NCBI GenBank assembly: GCA_034664105.1
Contig: JAXDIH010000026.1
Span: 1-12,812 of the forward strand
DNA from: JACVRW01 sp034664105
Lineage (GTDB): Bacteria; Actinomycetota; Thermoleophilia; Solirubrobacterales; Thermoleophilaceae
DNA length: 12,812 nt
Direction: 5' to 3'
Shown here: in pieces, positions 5,908-12,357 of the stretch
How positions within the stretch are numbered: position 1 is the stretch's first letter
Layout of the letters: every line of letters starts with the position of its first letter
Notes under the pieces: generated by a model
Told to the model about the DNA's origin: nothing
Database searches by the model: none
Seen by the model: only the letters and a program-made list of their open reading frames with translations
Position numbers and translations under genes: made by a program

Positions 5908-6700
5908 GCGAGCGGGCGTTCTCCACGGCGAAGCCCTCCCAGTCGTTGTTGAAGTAGACGAACACCTCGGCCCGGCGGCGCCAGTCGGCGATCCGCCGGG
6001 CCCACTCGTCCAGCTCCGACTGGGAGTAGTTGCCGCGTCGCCCGCGCCGGCCATGATGGAGGCGCAGCAGCGTCCAGTCGGCCGTGAGCTCGTGGGCCTG
6101 GAAGGGCCACTTCGGGTGGTCCCCGATCACCAGGGCGGCATCGTGCTCGCGCAGCAGTGCGTAGACCTCCTCGGTGAACCAGCTCTCGTGACGGAACTCG
6201 AAGCAGTGCCGGCCCGGGGGGACGTGCCCGAGCGTCGTGGCCACGCGCTCCAGCGCGTCCCCCTCGCGGCGGAAGTTGGCCGGGAACTGCCAGACCACGG
6301 GCCCGAGCTTGCTCGACTCGACCAGCGGCATGATGCGCTCGTAGAAGCGATGGATGCCCTGGTCGATCTCGCGCAGCCGCCGGACGTGGGTGAGGTAGCG
6401 GCTCGCTTTCACGGCAAAGACGAAGTCGTCCGGGGTCTGCTCGACCCAGCGCGCCACCGCGTCGCGCGAGGCGAGCCGGTAGAAGGTCGAGTTGACCTCG
6501 ACCGTGTCGAACTCCTCCGCGTAGCGAGCGAGCCAGCGTGACTGCGGCAGCCCCTCGGGGTAGAGCCGCCCGCGCCAGTCCTTGTACTGCCAGCCCGAGC
6601 AGCCGACCCGAACCGGGCGGACGCTACTCCGAGACGAGCGTCTGCTCGTCGCGCTCGGTGAAGTCGACCTTCTGCGTGCGGGCGCGCTCGCGCTGGTCAT
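5804..6700 (-). CDS. DUF72 (YecE-like) family protein
   Basis: A 298-residue soluble protein. The DUF72 core runs from about residue 30 to 268 and shows VGCSGWQYKDWRG (32-44), VEVNSTFYR (67-75), VVWQFPANFR (135-144), FEFRHESWF (167-175) and VYFNNDWEGFA (248-258). The family has a TIM-barrel fold with no settled biochemical role. ATG 6700 is the only usual start codon in frame before the core and has GGGGAG 5 nt upstream, but it adds about 29 Ser/Arg-rich residues that overlap the 3' end of the small membrane-protein gene by 77 nt. The C terminus carries about 28 atypical residues beyond the core because the frame runs 104 nt into the sigma gene. Either tail could mark a misplaced end or a frameshift; the core itself is secure. 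Confidence 0.88.
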   Translation of the reverse strand: MTSASAPARRRSTSPSATSRRSSRSSVRPVRVGCSGWQYKDWRGRLYPEGLPQSRWLARYAEEFDTVEVNSTFYRLASRDAVARWVEQTPDDFVFAVKASRYLTHVRRLREIDQGIHRFYERIMPLVESSKLGPVVWQFPANFRREGDALERVATTLGHVPPGRHCFEFRHESWFTEEVYALLREHDAALVIGDHPKWPFQAHELTADWTLLRLHHGRRGRRGNYSQSELDEWARRIADWRRRAEVFVYFNNDWEGFAVENARSLRRRLLSPGGRAPAAATARRASANSRSARRSRVA

Positions 6701-6869
6701 GGAGGCTCCCCGCCTGCTTGCGGCGCTTGGCGTAGTCGATCGTGGCGGCGGTGGCGATGGCGATCACGGCCACCGGGATGGCCACGATCACCGCTCCGCC
6801 CGCAAAGGCGAACGACATGGCGACGAGGGCGAGGGCGAACGCGGCAACAACCGTGGTCAAAGCAGACAT
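6624..6869 (-). CDS. Small membrane protein with charged C-terminal tail, function unknown
   Basis: An 81-residue protein from ATG 6869 to TAG. Residues 4-45 are almost entirely hydrophobic with a break at AGGAVIVAIP (23-32), so one long or two short membrane helices are likely. The rest is a charged cytoplasmic tail (DYAKRRKQAG, 45-54, then KVDFTERDEQTLVSE, 67-81). Small proteins of this layout are common in actinobacteria; I cannot name the family. Its last 77 nt are shared with the N-terminal extension of the DUF72 frame, and it sits 38 nt downstream of the secreted-protein gene, so all three may be one transcript. Confidence 0.65.
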   Translation of the reverse strand: MSALTTVVAAFALALVAMSFAFAGGAVIVAIPVAVIAIATAATIDYAKRRKQAGSLHDQRERARTQKVDFTERDEQTLVSE

Positions 6870-6907
6870 GGTCTCGGGGTACCCGCGCAGGCGGAGCGGA
6901 AACCCCG

Positions 6908-7828
6908 CTAGGGCCGCAGCCGAGCGGCGTCCACGACCTCGAATGCGCTGCCCGGCACGCCATGCAGCGCGTGCAGCTGATCGTTGTCCCAGCCCGGGCT
7001 CGGGGTGCCGCTCACGTACCAGGACGACCCGTTGTCGGCGAGGATCATCCCGTAGCGCTTCAGCGCCGTCAGGACGATGCGCGCCTGGCGCGGGAAGCGC
7101 GAGATGTCGTAGCCGCGCCGGAGGCGCAGTCGCTGGCCCATCGCCGGCAGGTCGGGGTCGGTCAGGTTCGAGGCGAAGTGGCGCGCGGGGTAGACGAACG
7201 CCTGGCGGGTGCGCTCCGCCGTGAAGCGCAGCGCGTGGTCGATGCGCCCGCGCTTGACCTCCTCGAAGCGAGCCAGCCCGGGCAGGATAGGCAGGCCCGC
7301 TGCGTCGGCGGAGGTCCAGCCCCGCGGCCGCAGGCGGTTCGAGCGGAGGTTCCAGATCGCGCCCGATCCGGCGGTCCAGCCGCCGGCGCGCGGGTAGGCC
7401 GCGAACAGCTCGTAGAGGCGGCACCGGGAGCGGTCGACGACGATCACGTGCCGGTCGCCGTCGGAGCCGCGGCCGCCCTCGATCGGGACGCCGGGCGGGA
7501 TCGGATAGCGGCCGCCGTCGGACTCATCCGCGTAGTCGAAGCTGACCGGCACCTTGGGCTGAGCGCCGCCGACGGTCACGAAGGGAATGCCGATCGGCCC
7601 GCCCTCCCAGAGGCCCGAGCCGAAGTCCGCGTGCATCGTGTCCGTGAGCCCGATCGAGCGCACGATCGCGGCGGAGTTAGGGTGGACCGGCAGGCGGTCG
7701 ACACGCTGGTTCCAGGCGTTGTCCTTCGGGAAGACGGGGCAGCCGGCGATGCGAGGAGCGGCGGCTGCCGGCGTTGCCAGCAGCGCCAGCGCTGAAACGG
7801 CAGCGGCGATGGAGACGGTGATGCGCAT
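6908..7828 (-). CDS. Secreted protein of a recurring but uncharacterised family
   Basis: A 306-residue protein with a clear Sec signal peptide: basic start MRITVS, hydrophobic core AAAVSALALLATP, and an AAA-A cleavage site near residue 24. The mature protein starts with CPVFPKDNAWNQRVD (30-44) and is rich in aromatic, Asp and Gly residues. Likely conserved blocks are GGRGSDGDRHVIVVD (118-132), LRPRGWTSADAAGLPILPGL (166-185), IDHALRFT (196-203), YPARHFAS (213-220) and YGMILADNGSSWYVSG (259-274). C30 and C136 are the only cysteines and could form a disulphide. I have seen such proteins in soil actinobacteria, but I know of no established function. The pattern of Asp, His and Trp could suit a carbohydrate-active or hydrolytic fold; this is speculation. 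No strong ribosome site precedes ATG 7828. Confidence 0.8.
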   Translation of the reverse strand: MRITVSIAAAVSALALLATPAAAAPRIAGCPVFPKDNAWNQRVDRLPVHPNSAAIVRSIGLTDTMHADFGSGLWEGGPIGIPFVTVGGAQPKVPVSFDYADESDGGRYPIPPGVPIEGGRGSDGDRHVIVVDRSRCRLYELFAAYPRAGGWTAGSGAIWNLRSNRLRPRGWTSADAAGLPILPGLARFEEVKRGRIDHALRFTAERTRQAFVYPARHFASNLTDPDLPAMGQRLRLRRGYDISRFPRQARIVLTALKRYGMILADNGSSWYVSGTPSPGWDNDQLHALHGVPGSAFEVVDAARLRP

Positions 7829-7877
7829 CCGCGTGGTTGCATCGGCGCGTCGCGCCAGCGGCTTGAAGCGCCGGGCC

Positions 7878-8303
7878 CTACTCGGCGGTCGGGCTCGGCC
7901 CCACGCGGCTCGTCTCGCCCTCGGGCAGGCGCCCGTCGCGGCCCACGTACCCGTCCTTGCCGCCGGCGATCACGTAGAGCGCGGGCTCGTCGCCCACGTT
8001 CTTGATCTTGCGCACGGTCGCCGCGTCCACGCGTGCCAGCCCACCCGGGCCCAGCACGTGGGTGCTCTCGTCGTTGAGCGTGAACTGGACCCGCCCGCGG
8101 TGCACGAAGTAGAGCTCTTCCTGCTCGTCGTGGAAGTGCCGCCCCGTCTCGTACCCGGGTGGGATCTCGATCGCGTTCACCCCGAAGGCGGTCACCCCGA
8201 GCTCGCGGCGCACCTTGCGGAAGCCGGGACCCTCCCCCAGCGCGTCGACGTTCGCGACGGCGTAGCCGTCGCCCTGCACGACTTCGTTCACCTCGTCGGC
8301 CAT
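7878..8303 (-). CDS. Small cupin-domain protein
   Basis: A 141-residue single-domain cupin. The first cupin motif is GRHFHDEQEELYFVHRG (54-70), with H56, H58 and E62 or E63 as candidate metal ligands. The second motif region, GPGGLARVDAATVRKIKN (85-102), lacks the usual metal-binding His: Thr, Val and Arg occupy 96-98. A three-ligand or altered metal site is therefore expected, so catalysis cannot be assumed and a binding role is possible. The start at ATG 8303 lacks a strong ribosome site. The gene lies 22 nt after the stop of the second ABC permease on the same strand, so it may be the last gene of that operon. Confidence 0.85.
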   Translation of the reverse strand: MADEVNEVVQGDGYAVANVDALGEGPGFRKVRRELGVTAFGVNAIEIPPGYETGRHFHDEQEELYFVHRGRVQFTLNDESTHVLGPGGLARVDAATVRKIKNVGDEPALYVIAGGKDGYVGRDGRLPEGETSRVGPSPTAE

Positions 8304-8325
8304 GGCAGCAGCCTACCGCCGGCCA

Positions 8326-9102
8326 CTAGGCGGCGCGCTCGGCGCTGCGCAGGCCCCCGCGGGCCCACAGCACCGTGACGGCGGTGAGCAGGGTGGCCAC
8401 CCCGAACGCCGGCAGCGCCTTCGTCGGCTCGCCCGCCAGAAAGCCGCGGCCGGCCTCGAGCACGAGCGTGATCGGGTTGAACGACGCCGCCCCCTGCACC
8501 CAGCCCGTCAGCAGGTCGTACGGCACCCAGACCGGCGCCAGGAACAGCAGCAGGAACGCCGGCATCTGGATCGCCGGCGCGGCCTGCATCGTGCGCAGTC
8601 GCATCGCGATGCCCGTGCCGAACAGCATGGCCGCGGCGTTCACCAGCACCGCCAGCGAGTAGAGGCCGACGAGGTCGACCAGGCCGCCGTTCACCTGGAG
8701 CCCCACGATGACCGCGACGGTCGTTATCACCGCGACCGTGAAGATCGCCCGCGTCAGCGCCGCCAGCCAGTAGCCGGCGATGATGCCGCCGTGGCGCCTG
8801 GCCGCGAGGAAGAGCCGGCGCGAGAAGCCCGACTCGAAGTCGCGCGCGATCGAGAACCCGGTGAAGATGCCCCCGAACGTGGACGCCTGGAGCAGCACGA
8901 AGCCGTAGACGAACGTCGTGTAGCCGGCGTCGTAGTCGAAGCCGGGCACCTGGTCCACGCGCGACAGCCCGCCCGCGAACGCCGTGAAGAAGAACATCGG
9001 GAACAGCAGCGCCGGGATGATCATCGCCGGGTTGGTGAAGAAGTTGTGGGCGTTGCGCCAGGCCACAGCCCGCGCGACCGACCAGAACCCGCCGCGACTC
9101 AT
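8326..9102 (-). CDS. ABC-2 type transporter permease, second copy
   Basis: A 258-residue polytopic membrane protein with about six helices (near 25-48, 62-82, 108-135, 143-166, 178-194 and 232-247). It aligns by eye with the neighbouring permease: NPAMIIPALLFPMFF (24-38) against QPAMVIPSLVFPLIL, IARDFESGFSRRL (85-97) against MANDIESGFLNRL, and FNPITLVLEAGRGF (208-221) against WNPVSYMLEAIRSL. The pair with a DrrA-like ATPase forms an exporter of the daunorubicin-resistance type (DrrB/DrrC-like), whose substrate cannot be told from sequence. ATG 9102 overlaps the preceding TGA by 4 nt (ATGA, 9099-9102), which points to translational coupling. Confidence 0.9.
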   Translation of the reverse strand: MSRGGFWSVARAVAWRNAHNFFTNPAMIIPALLFPMFFFTAFAGGLSRVDQVPGFDYDAGYTTFVYGFVLLQASTFGGIFTGFSIARDFESGFSRRLFLAARRHGGIIAGYWLAALTRAIFTVAVITTVAVIVGLQVNGGLVDLVGLYSLAVLVNAAAMLFGTGIAMRLRTMQAAPAIQMPAFLLLFLAPVWVPYDLLTGWVQGAASFNPITLVLEAGRGFLAGEPTKALPAFGVATLLTAVTVLWARGGLRSAERAA

Positions 9103-9881
9103 GTGCGCACCATCTGCGTCCGAAGTGCCATCGACGCTCCCGCCAGCGCCACCAGCGCCAGGCCGCCGGCACAGGCGAACCCGAGCGCCAGCGCCTCGCC
9201 GTCCCACCCGGTGATCACCAGCGAGCGGATCGCCTCGAGCATGTAGGACACCGGGTTCCAGTCCGCGACCGTGCGGAACCAGTCGGTCTCGATCAGGTTG
9301 CGCGGCAGCGCCATCGACGACAGGAAGAGCGCCGCGAAGAAGAGCGGGAACACGCCCTGCACCGCCTCGCCCGAGCCGGTGCGCAGCGCGACGAACGCGC
9401 CGATGCACCCGAAGGCGAGCGAGATGACCAGGGAGAGCGCCACGATCACCACCGCGCCGCTCACGCCGGCCGCGATGCCGCTGCCGAAGGCGACGCCGAT
9501 GATCACGAAGGTGGTCGCCTGGATCAGGCCGAGCACGAGGATGCCGGCCAGCTGGCCCATCATCAGCGCCACCCGGCGCAGCGGGGTGAGCGCCAGCCGG
9601 TTCAGGAAGCCGCTCTCGATGTCGTTCGCCATGTTGGTGCCGGCGCTGTTGGCGGAGAAGAGGGCGCCCTGGACGAAGGGGATCGCCAGCGCGAACTGGA
9701 AGTAGGAATCGGTCGGGAAGCCCGGCAGGCTCGTGGCGGAGTCGAGCCCGCTCGAGTTGATCGCCAGCAGGATCAGAGGGAACACGAGCGAGGGGATCAC
9801 CATCGCCGGCTGACGCAGCGTGCGCACCACCGAGCGGCGGGCCAGCACGCCCACCTGAACTCCCAGGGTGGACCGCCTCAA
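9099..9881 (-). CDS. ABC-2 type transporter permease, first copy
   Basis: A 260-residue polytopic membrane protein with about six helices (near 26-42, 60-78, 106-132, 140-166, 176-193 and 231-250). The conserved ABC-2 blocks are NDIESGFLNRLALTPLRR (86-103) and the C-terminal ADWNPVSYMLEAIRSLV. It is the likely partner of the ATPase encoded just upstream and of the second permease. The start is uncertain. TTG 9881 overlaps the ATPase stop by 4 nt (TTGA, 9878-9881), fitting coupling. GTG 9854 (residue 10) has a GGGAG 5 nt before it and would give a 251-residue protein. I kept the longer form because 4-nt overlap recurs at the next junction. Confidence 0.88.
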   Translation of the reverse strand: MRRSTLGVQVGVLARRSVVRTLRQPAMVIPSLVFPLILLAINSSGLDSATSLPGFPTDSYFQFALAIPFVQGALFSANSAGTNMANDIESGFLNRLALTPLRRVALMMGQLAGILVLGLIQATTFVIIGVAFGSGIAAGVSGAVVIVALSLVISLAFGCIGAFVALRTGSGEAVQGVFPLFFAALFLSSMALPRNLIETDWFRTVADWNPVSYMLEAIRSLVITGWDGEALALGFACAGGLALVALAGASMALRTQMVRT

Positions 9882-10870
9882 GCCGCGACCACCGCGTTGG
9901 GATCGGGCTGCTCGGGCTCGTCCGCCGCGCCCTCGAGCGAGCGGCCGGTCTTCTCGAGGAACACGTCGTCGAGCGTGGGCGCGTGCAGCTGGAGGTGCTG
10001 GACGTGGATGTTCTCGGCGTCCAGGGCGCGCACGACGTCGGCCAGCTGCGCCTCGCCCTCCGACAGGCGCACGGCGGCGCCCTTGGGCGACGAGCTCGCG
10101 GGCTCGCCGAAGCGAGCCAGCACCTCGCGCGTGCGCGGCAGCTGGTCGTGCTCTGCCGGGATGATCTCCAGCGTCGGCCGGCTGATCTCCGCCTTCAGCG
10201 CCTCGGGAGTCCCCTCGGCCACGATGCGGCCGTGGTCGATGATGCCGATGCGGTCCGCGAGCACGTCCGCCTCCTCCAGGTACTGCGTGGTGAGGAAGAC
10301 CGTCACGCCGCTGTCGGAGGCCAGCCGCTGCACCTCGTCCCAGAGCGCGCTGCGGCTCTGCGGGTCCAGGCCGGTCGTCGGCTCGTCGAGGAACAGGATG
10401 CGCGGCTCGTGCACCAGCGCGAGCGCGAGGTCGAGCCGGCGCTTCATGCCGCCCGAGTAGCCGCCCACCTTGCGGTCGGCGGCCTGGGTCAGCCCCACGC
10501 GCGCGAGCAGCTCGTCCGAGCGCCGCCTGGCCTCGTCGCGGCGCATGCCGTGAAGGGCGGTCTGCAGCCGCATGTGCTCGGCGCCGGTGAGGAAGGGGTC
10601 GAGCGCGGCCTCCTGGAGCGCGGCGCCGATCGTGGCACGCACCTGGGGGCCCTCGCGTACGACGTCGTAACCGCCCACCCGCGCCGTGCCCGACGTGGGG
10701 GGCAGCAGGGTGGTGAGCATGTGGACGGTGGTCGACTTGCCGGCGCCGTTGGGGCCAAGGAAGCCGTAGACCTCGCCCGCCTCCACGCGCAGGTCGATGC
10801 CATCGACGGCGCGCGGACCCTTCTTGAAGTCCCTGACCAGGCTCGTAGCTTCGATCGCGGCTTCAGTCAT
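9878..10870 (-). CDS. DrrA-like ABC transporter ATP-binding protein
   Basis: A 330-residue ATPase of the DrrA/daunorubicin-resistance group, driving export through the two permeases that follow. Visible motifs are Walker A GPNGAGKST (39-47), Q-loop Gln86, signature YSGGMKRRL (138-146), Walker B ILFLDEP (158-164) and D-loop GLDP (167-170). The switch His is replaced by Gln196 in TTQYLEEAD, which is usual in DrrA rather than a defect. The C-terminal extension includes APTLDDVFLEKTG, the DrrA tail motif, followed by an acidic low-complexity end. ATG 10870 gives the expected N terminus. Upstream is a GC-rich repeat and then the eRF1-like gene; TAGATT about 12-17 nt before the ATG is a weak -10 candidate, so a short leader is possible. 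Confidence 0.94.
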   Translation of the reverse strand: MTEAAIEATSLVRDFKKGPRAVDGIDLRVEAGEVYGFLGPNGAGKSTTVHMLTTLLPPTSGTARVGGYDVVREGPQVRATIGAALQEAALDPFLTGAEHMRLQTALHGMRRDEARRRSDELLARVGLTQAADRKVGGYSGGMKRRLDLALALVHEPRILFLDEPTTGLDPQSRSALWDEVQRLASDSGVTVFLTTQYLEEADVLADRIGIIDHGRIVAEGTPEALKAEISRPTLEIIPAEHDQLPRTREVLARFGEPASSSPKGAAVRLSEGEAQLADVVRALDAENIHVQHLQLHAPTLDDVFLEKTGRSLEGAADEPEQPDPNAVVAA

Positions 10871-10885
10871 GGCGACCTAATCTAC

Positions 10886-10967
10886 GCCCCCGGCAGCCGC
10901 CCGCCCCCGGCAGCCGCCCGCCCGCGCAGCCGCCCGCCCGCGCAGGCGCCCGCCCGCGGAGACGCTC
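10886..10967. repeat. Five imperfect GC-rich 16-17 bp tandem units in front of the ABC operon
   Basis: Units lie at 10886-10902, 10903-10919, 10920-10935, 10936-10951 and 10952-10967 and share the pattern GCCC(C)G-GCAGCCGCCC. The first two are identical and divergence increases toward the eRF1-like gene. The array fills nearly all of the 99-bp gap between that gene's stop and the ATPase start. It is far too short and lacks spacers, so it is not CRISPR. It could act as a leader or spacing element, or be slippage-derived filler. Confidence 0.75.
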
Positions 10968-10969
10968 GC

Positions 10970-12127
10970 CTAGAAGCGGAGCAGCGCCGCTACGCCGTCG
11001 GCGCGATCGGCCAGCTCGTCGCGGTGCCGGCTCACCGCCAGGATCTCGGCGGACTGCTGGATCGTCAGCTCCACCGCCGCCTCGATCAGATCGTCGCCGT
11101 GGAGCTGCTCGAGCTCGGTTCCGTCTGCCGGGCAGGTGCGCTCGCCGGCGGGCCCGAGCCACCCGCACCTCGGGCAGCACGTCCCGTCCGCCGAGAAGCG
11201 CTCGTCCACGACGAGCGTCTCCACGCGCCGCTCGTTGAGCGCGCGCAGCACGTCCTCCAGCCCGAGCGCAGCGCGGCCGGGCTCGGCCACGCGCTCCAGC
11301 GCCTCCGCCTCGCGCTCTTCCTCCAGCTCCTGAAAGCGCGGCTGCACCGCCTCGAGCACCTGCTCCGGCGTGGAGTGCTCCACGTCCACGTCGATGCGGC
11401 CGGCCAGCCGCTCGGCGAGGTAGCCGTGGAGCTTCGACTCGAAGTCGGCGACCACCTCACGCGGCCCGCCCACGATCAGACGCTCGAACGGGCGCCGCTT
11501 GAAGTGCTTCATCAGCACCTCGGCGGTGTGCTTGAGGTGGTCGTCCTTTTCCTTCTCGATCCCCCGCTGGAAGCGTGCCTGTGACCAGCCGCCGCGGTCG
11601 TGCTGCCCGTACACGACGTCGTGGACCTGCTCGATCTCGCGCAGACCGTCCTGGGCGCCGCGGAAGACGCGCGCGTCGCGCCGGTTGACGAGCGTCACGC
11701 ACCAGCGCTCCCGACGCGCCAGCCGTACCAGCGGCGCCACCAGCGGCGAGCGGCGGATCGCCACGCGGTTCGGGAGCGGTCGCGGCAGCCTGAGCGCCTC
11801 GAACAGGTCGGCCGGCTCGGCGGCGAAGACCGCGACCGCCTGGGCGCCCTCGCTGGGCAGGTCCCCCTGGAGCAGCTCGGTCGCTCGCTCGAGGCTCGCC
11901 CGTACGCCCATGCGCTCTTCGTGCGACAGGTGGTCGAAGTCGCGGATCCGGCGCTCAGCCTCGTCCAGCAGGGAGCGCACGGCGGTTGCCCGCGCGGGTG
12001 GGGTCGCGAACTCGGCGGGGTCGAGATCGAGGTAGAGGCTCAGCACGACCGGGCGATCGAGCCGGGTTTCCGCGAGACGCCGGAGCTCGTCTCGGTCGGG
12101 AGCCATCACCTGCATTGCCTTGCCCAT
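10970..12127 (-). CDS. Bacterial eRF1/Vms1-like (baeRF) protein with GGWSQ motif
   Basis: A 385-residue cytoplasmic protein. The central part matches bacterial archaeo-eukaryotic release-factor homologues, with DRGGWSQARFQR (177-188) at the place of the eRF1 GGQ loop, followed by a helix with HLKHTAEVLMKHF (197-209) and LIVGGPREVV (217-226). In this superfamily a Gln next to GG promotes hydrolysis of peptidyl-tRNA, so a role in rescuing stalled ribosomes is plausible but unproven. The N terminus (about 10-120) is a separate domain with VVLSLYLDLDP (27-37). The C terminus has a partial zinc ribbon, CPRCGW with C332 (C318, C321, C332), with no clear fourth Cys. ATG 12127 is chosen with GGGCGGGGT just before it; ATG 12115 or 12106 are alternatives, and an in-frame TTG at 12163 has no support. 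Confidence 0.82.
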   Translation of the reverse strand: MGKAMQVMAPDRDELRRLAETRLDRPVVLSLYLDLDPAEFATPPARATAVRSLLDEAERRIRDFDHLSHEERMGVRASLERATELLQGDLPSEGAQAVAVFAAEPADLFEALRLPRPLPNRVAIRRSPLVAPLVRLARRERWCVTLVNRRDARVFRGAQDGLREIEQVHDVVYGQHDRGGWSQARFQRGIEKEKDDHLKHTAEVLMKHFKRRPFERLIVGGPREVVADFESKLHGYLAERLAGRIDVDVEHSTPEQVLEAVQPRFQELEEEREAEALERVAEPGRAALGLEDVLRALNERRVETLVVDERFSADGTCCPRCGWLGPAGERTCPADGTELEQLHGDDLIEAAVELTIQQSAEILAVSRHRDELADRADGVAALLRF

Positions 12128-12180
12128 ACCCCGCCCACACGGCGCCAACACAGAGCGAGTCAAAGCTGGACACAGCTCTT

Positions 12181-12200
12181 ACGATTAGTAAGTAACTATT
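12181..12200. promoter_or_regulatory. AT-rich island, possible promoter element of the eRF1-like gene
   Basis: This 20-bp patch stands out as AT-rich in a GC-rich window and holds a small inverted repeat, TAGT (12186-12189) with ACTA (12195-12198). It lies about 55-70 nt before the eRF1-like start. Minus-strand -10-like words occur, but none has a proper -35 at 16-18 nt, so a promoter is only suggested. Confidence 0.3.
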
Positions 12201-12298
12201 CCCGGCCTCTGGAGTATTTGCTTGTGTGTGCAACCAGATCCCCGAGAGCAAGCTCAACATCTCGCTAGAGGGCGATTTGGCGGCGCAGACACGGGCAC

Positions 12299-12336
12299 CA
12301 GACTTCAGTCCGGCCTATACAGACTTCAATCAGGCC
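12299..12336 (+). promoter_or_regulatory. Two 17-bp direct repeats, candidate operator of the sigma gene
   Basis: CAGACTTCAGTCCGGCC (12299-12315) and CAGACTTCAATCAGGCC (12320-12336) differ at two positions and start 21 bp apart, two turns of the DNA helix. The first copy holds a perfect GACT-TC-AGTC dyad (12301-12310) inside a wider, partly symmetric 16 bp. The second copy covers the apparent -35 (12325-12330). This is the pattern expected for cooperative binding of a dimeric regulator on one DNA face. Confidence 0.6.
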
Positions 12337-12353
12337 CCCCTATGAGGTATACT
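12325..12353 (+). promoter_or_regulatory. Sigma-70-type promoter directly before the primary-type sigma gene
   Basis: TTCAAT (12325-12330, 3 of 6 consensus bases) and TATACT (12348-12353, 5 of 6) are separated by the ideal 17 bp. The -10 ends 4 nt before ATG 12358, so transcription would begin at or within a few bases of the start codon, giving a leaderless message. An alternative reading is that GAGGT (12344-12348) is a ribosome site for a transcript from farther upstream. Confidence 0.55.
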
Positions 12354-12357
12354 TTCG

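Noticed and set aside
8302..9246. Plus-strand open frame of 314 codons opposite the permeases
   Set aside because: Arg/Glu/His-rich shadow frame antisense to well-supported ABC-2 permease genes.
10886..10967. Short CRISPR-like array
   Set aside because: Units are adjacent without spacers and too short and degenerate for CRISPR.
9983..11584. Plus-strand open frame of 533 codons
   Set aside because: Antisense to the ABC ATPase and the eRF1-like gene and crosses the repeat array between them; no recognisable domain.
12128..12163. TTG 12163 as the start of the eRF1-like gene
   Set aside because: No ribosome site, and the added 12 residues do not resemble the family N terminus; downstream ATGs are better placed.
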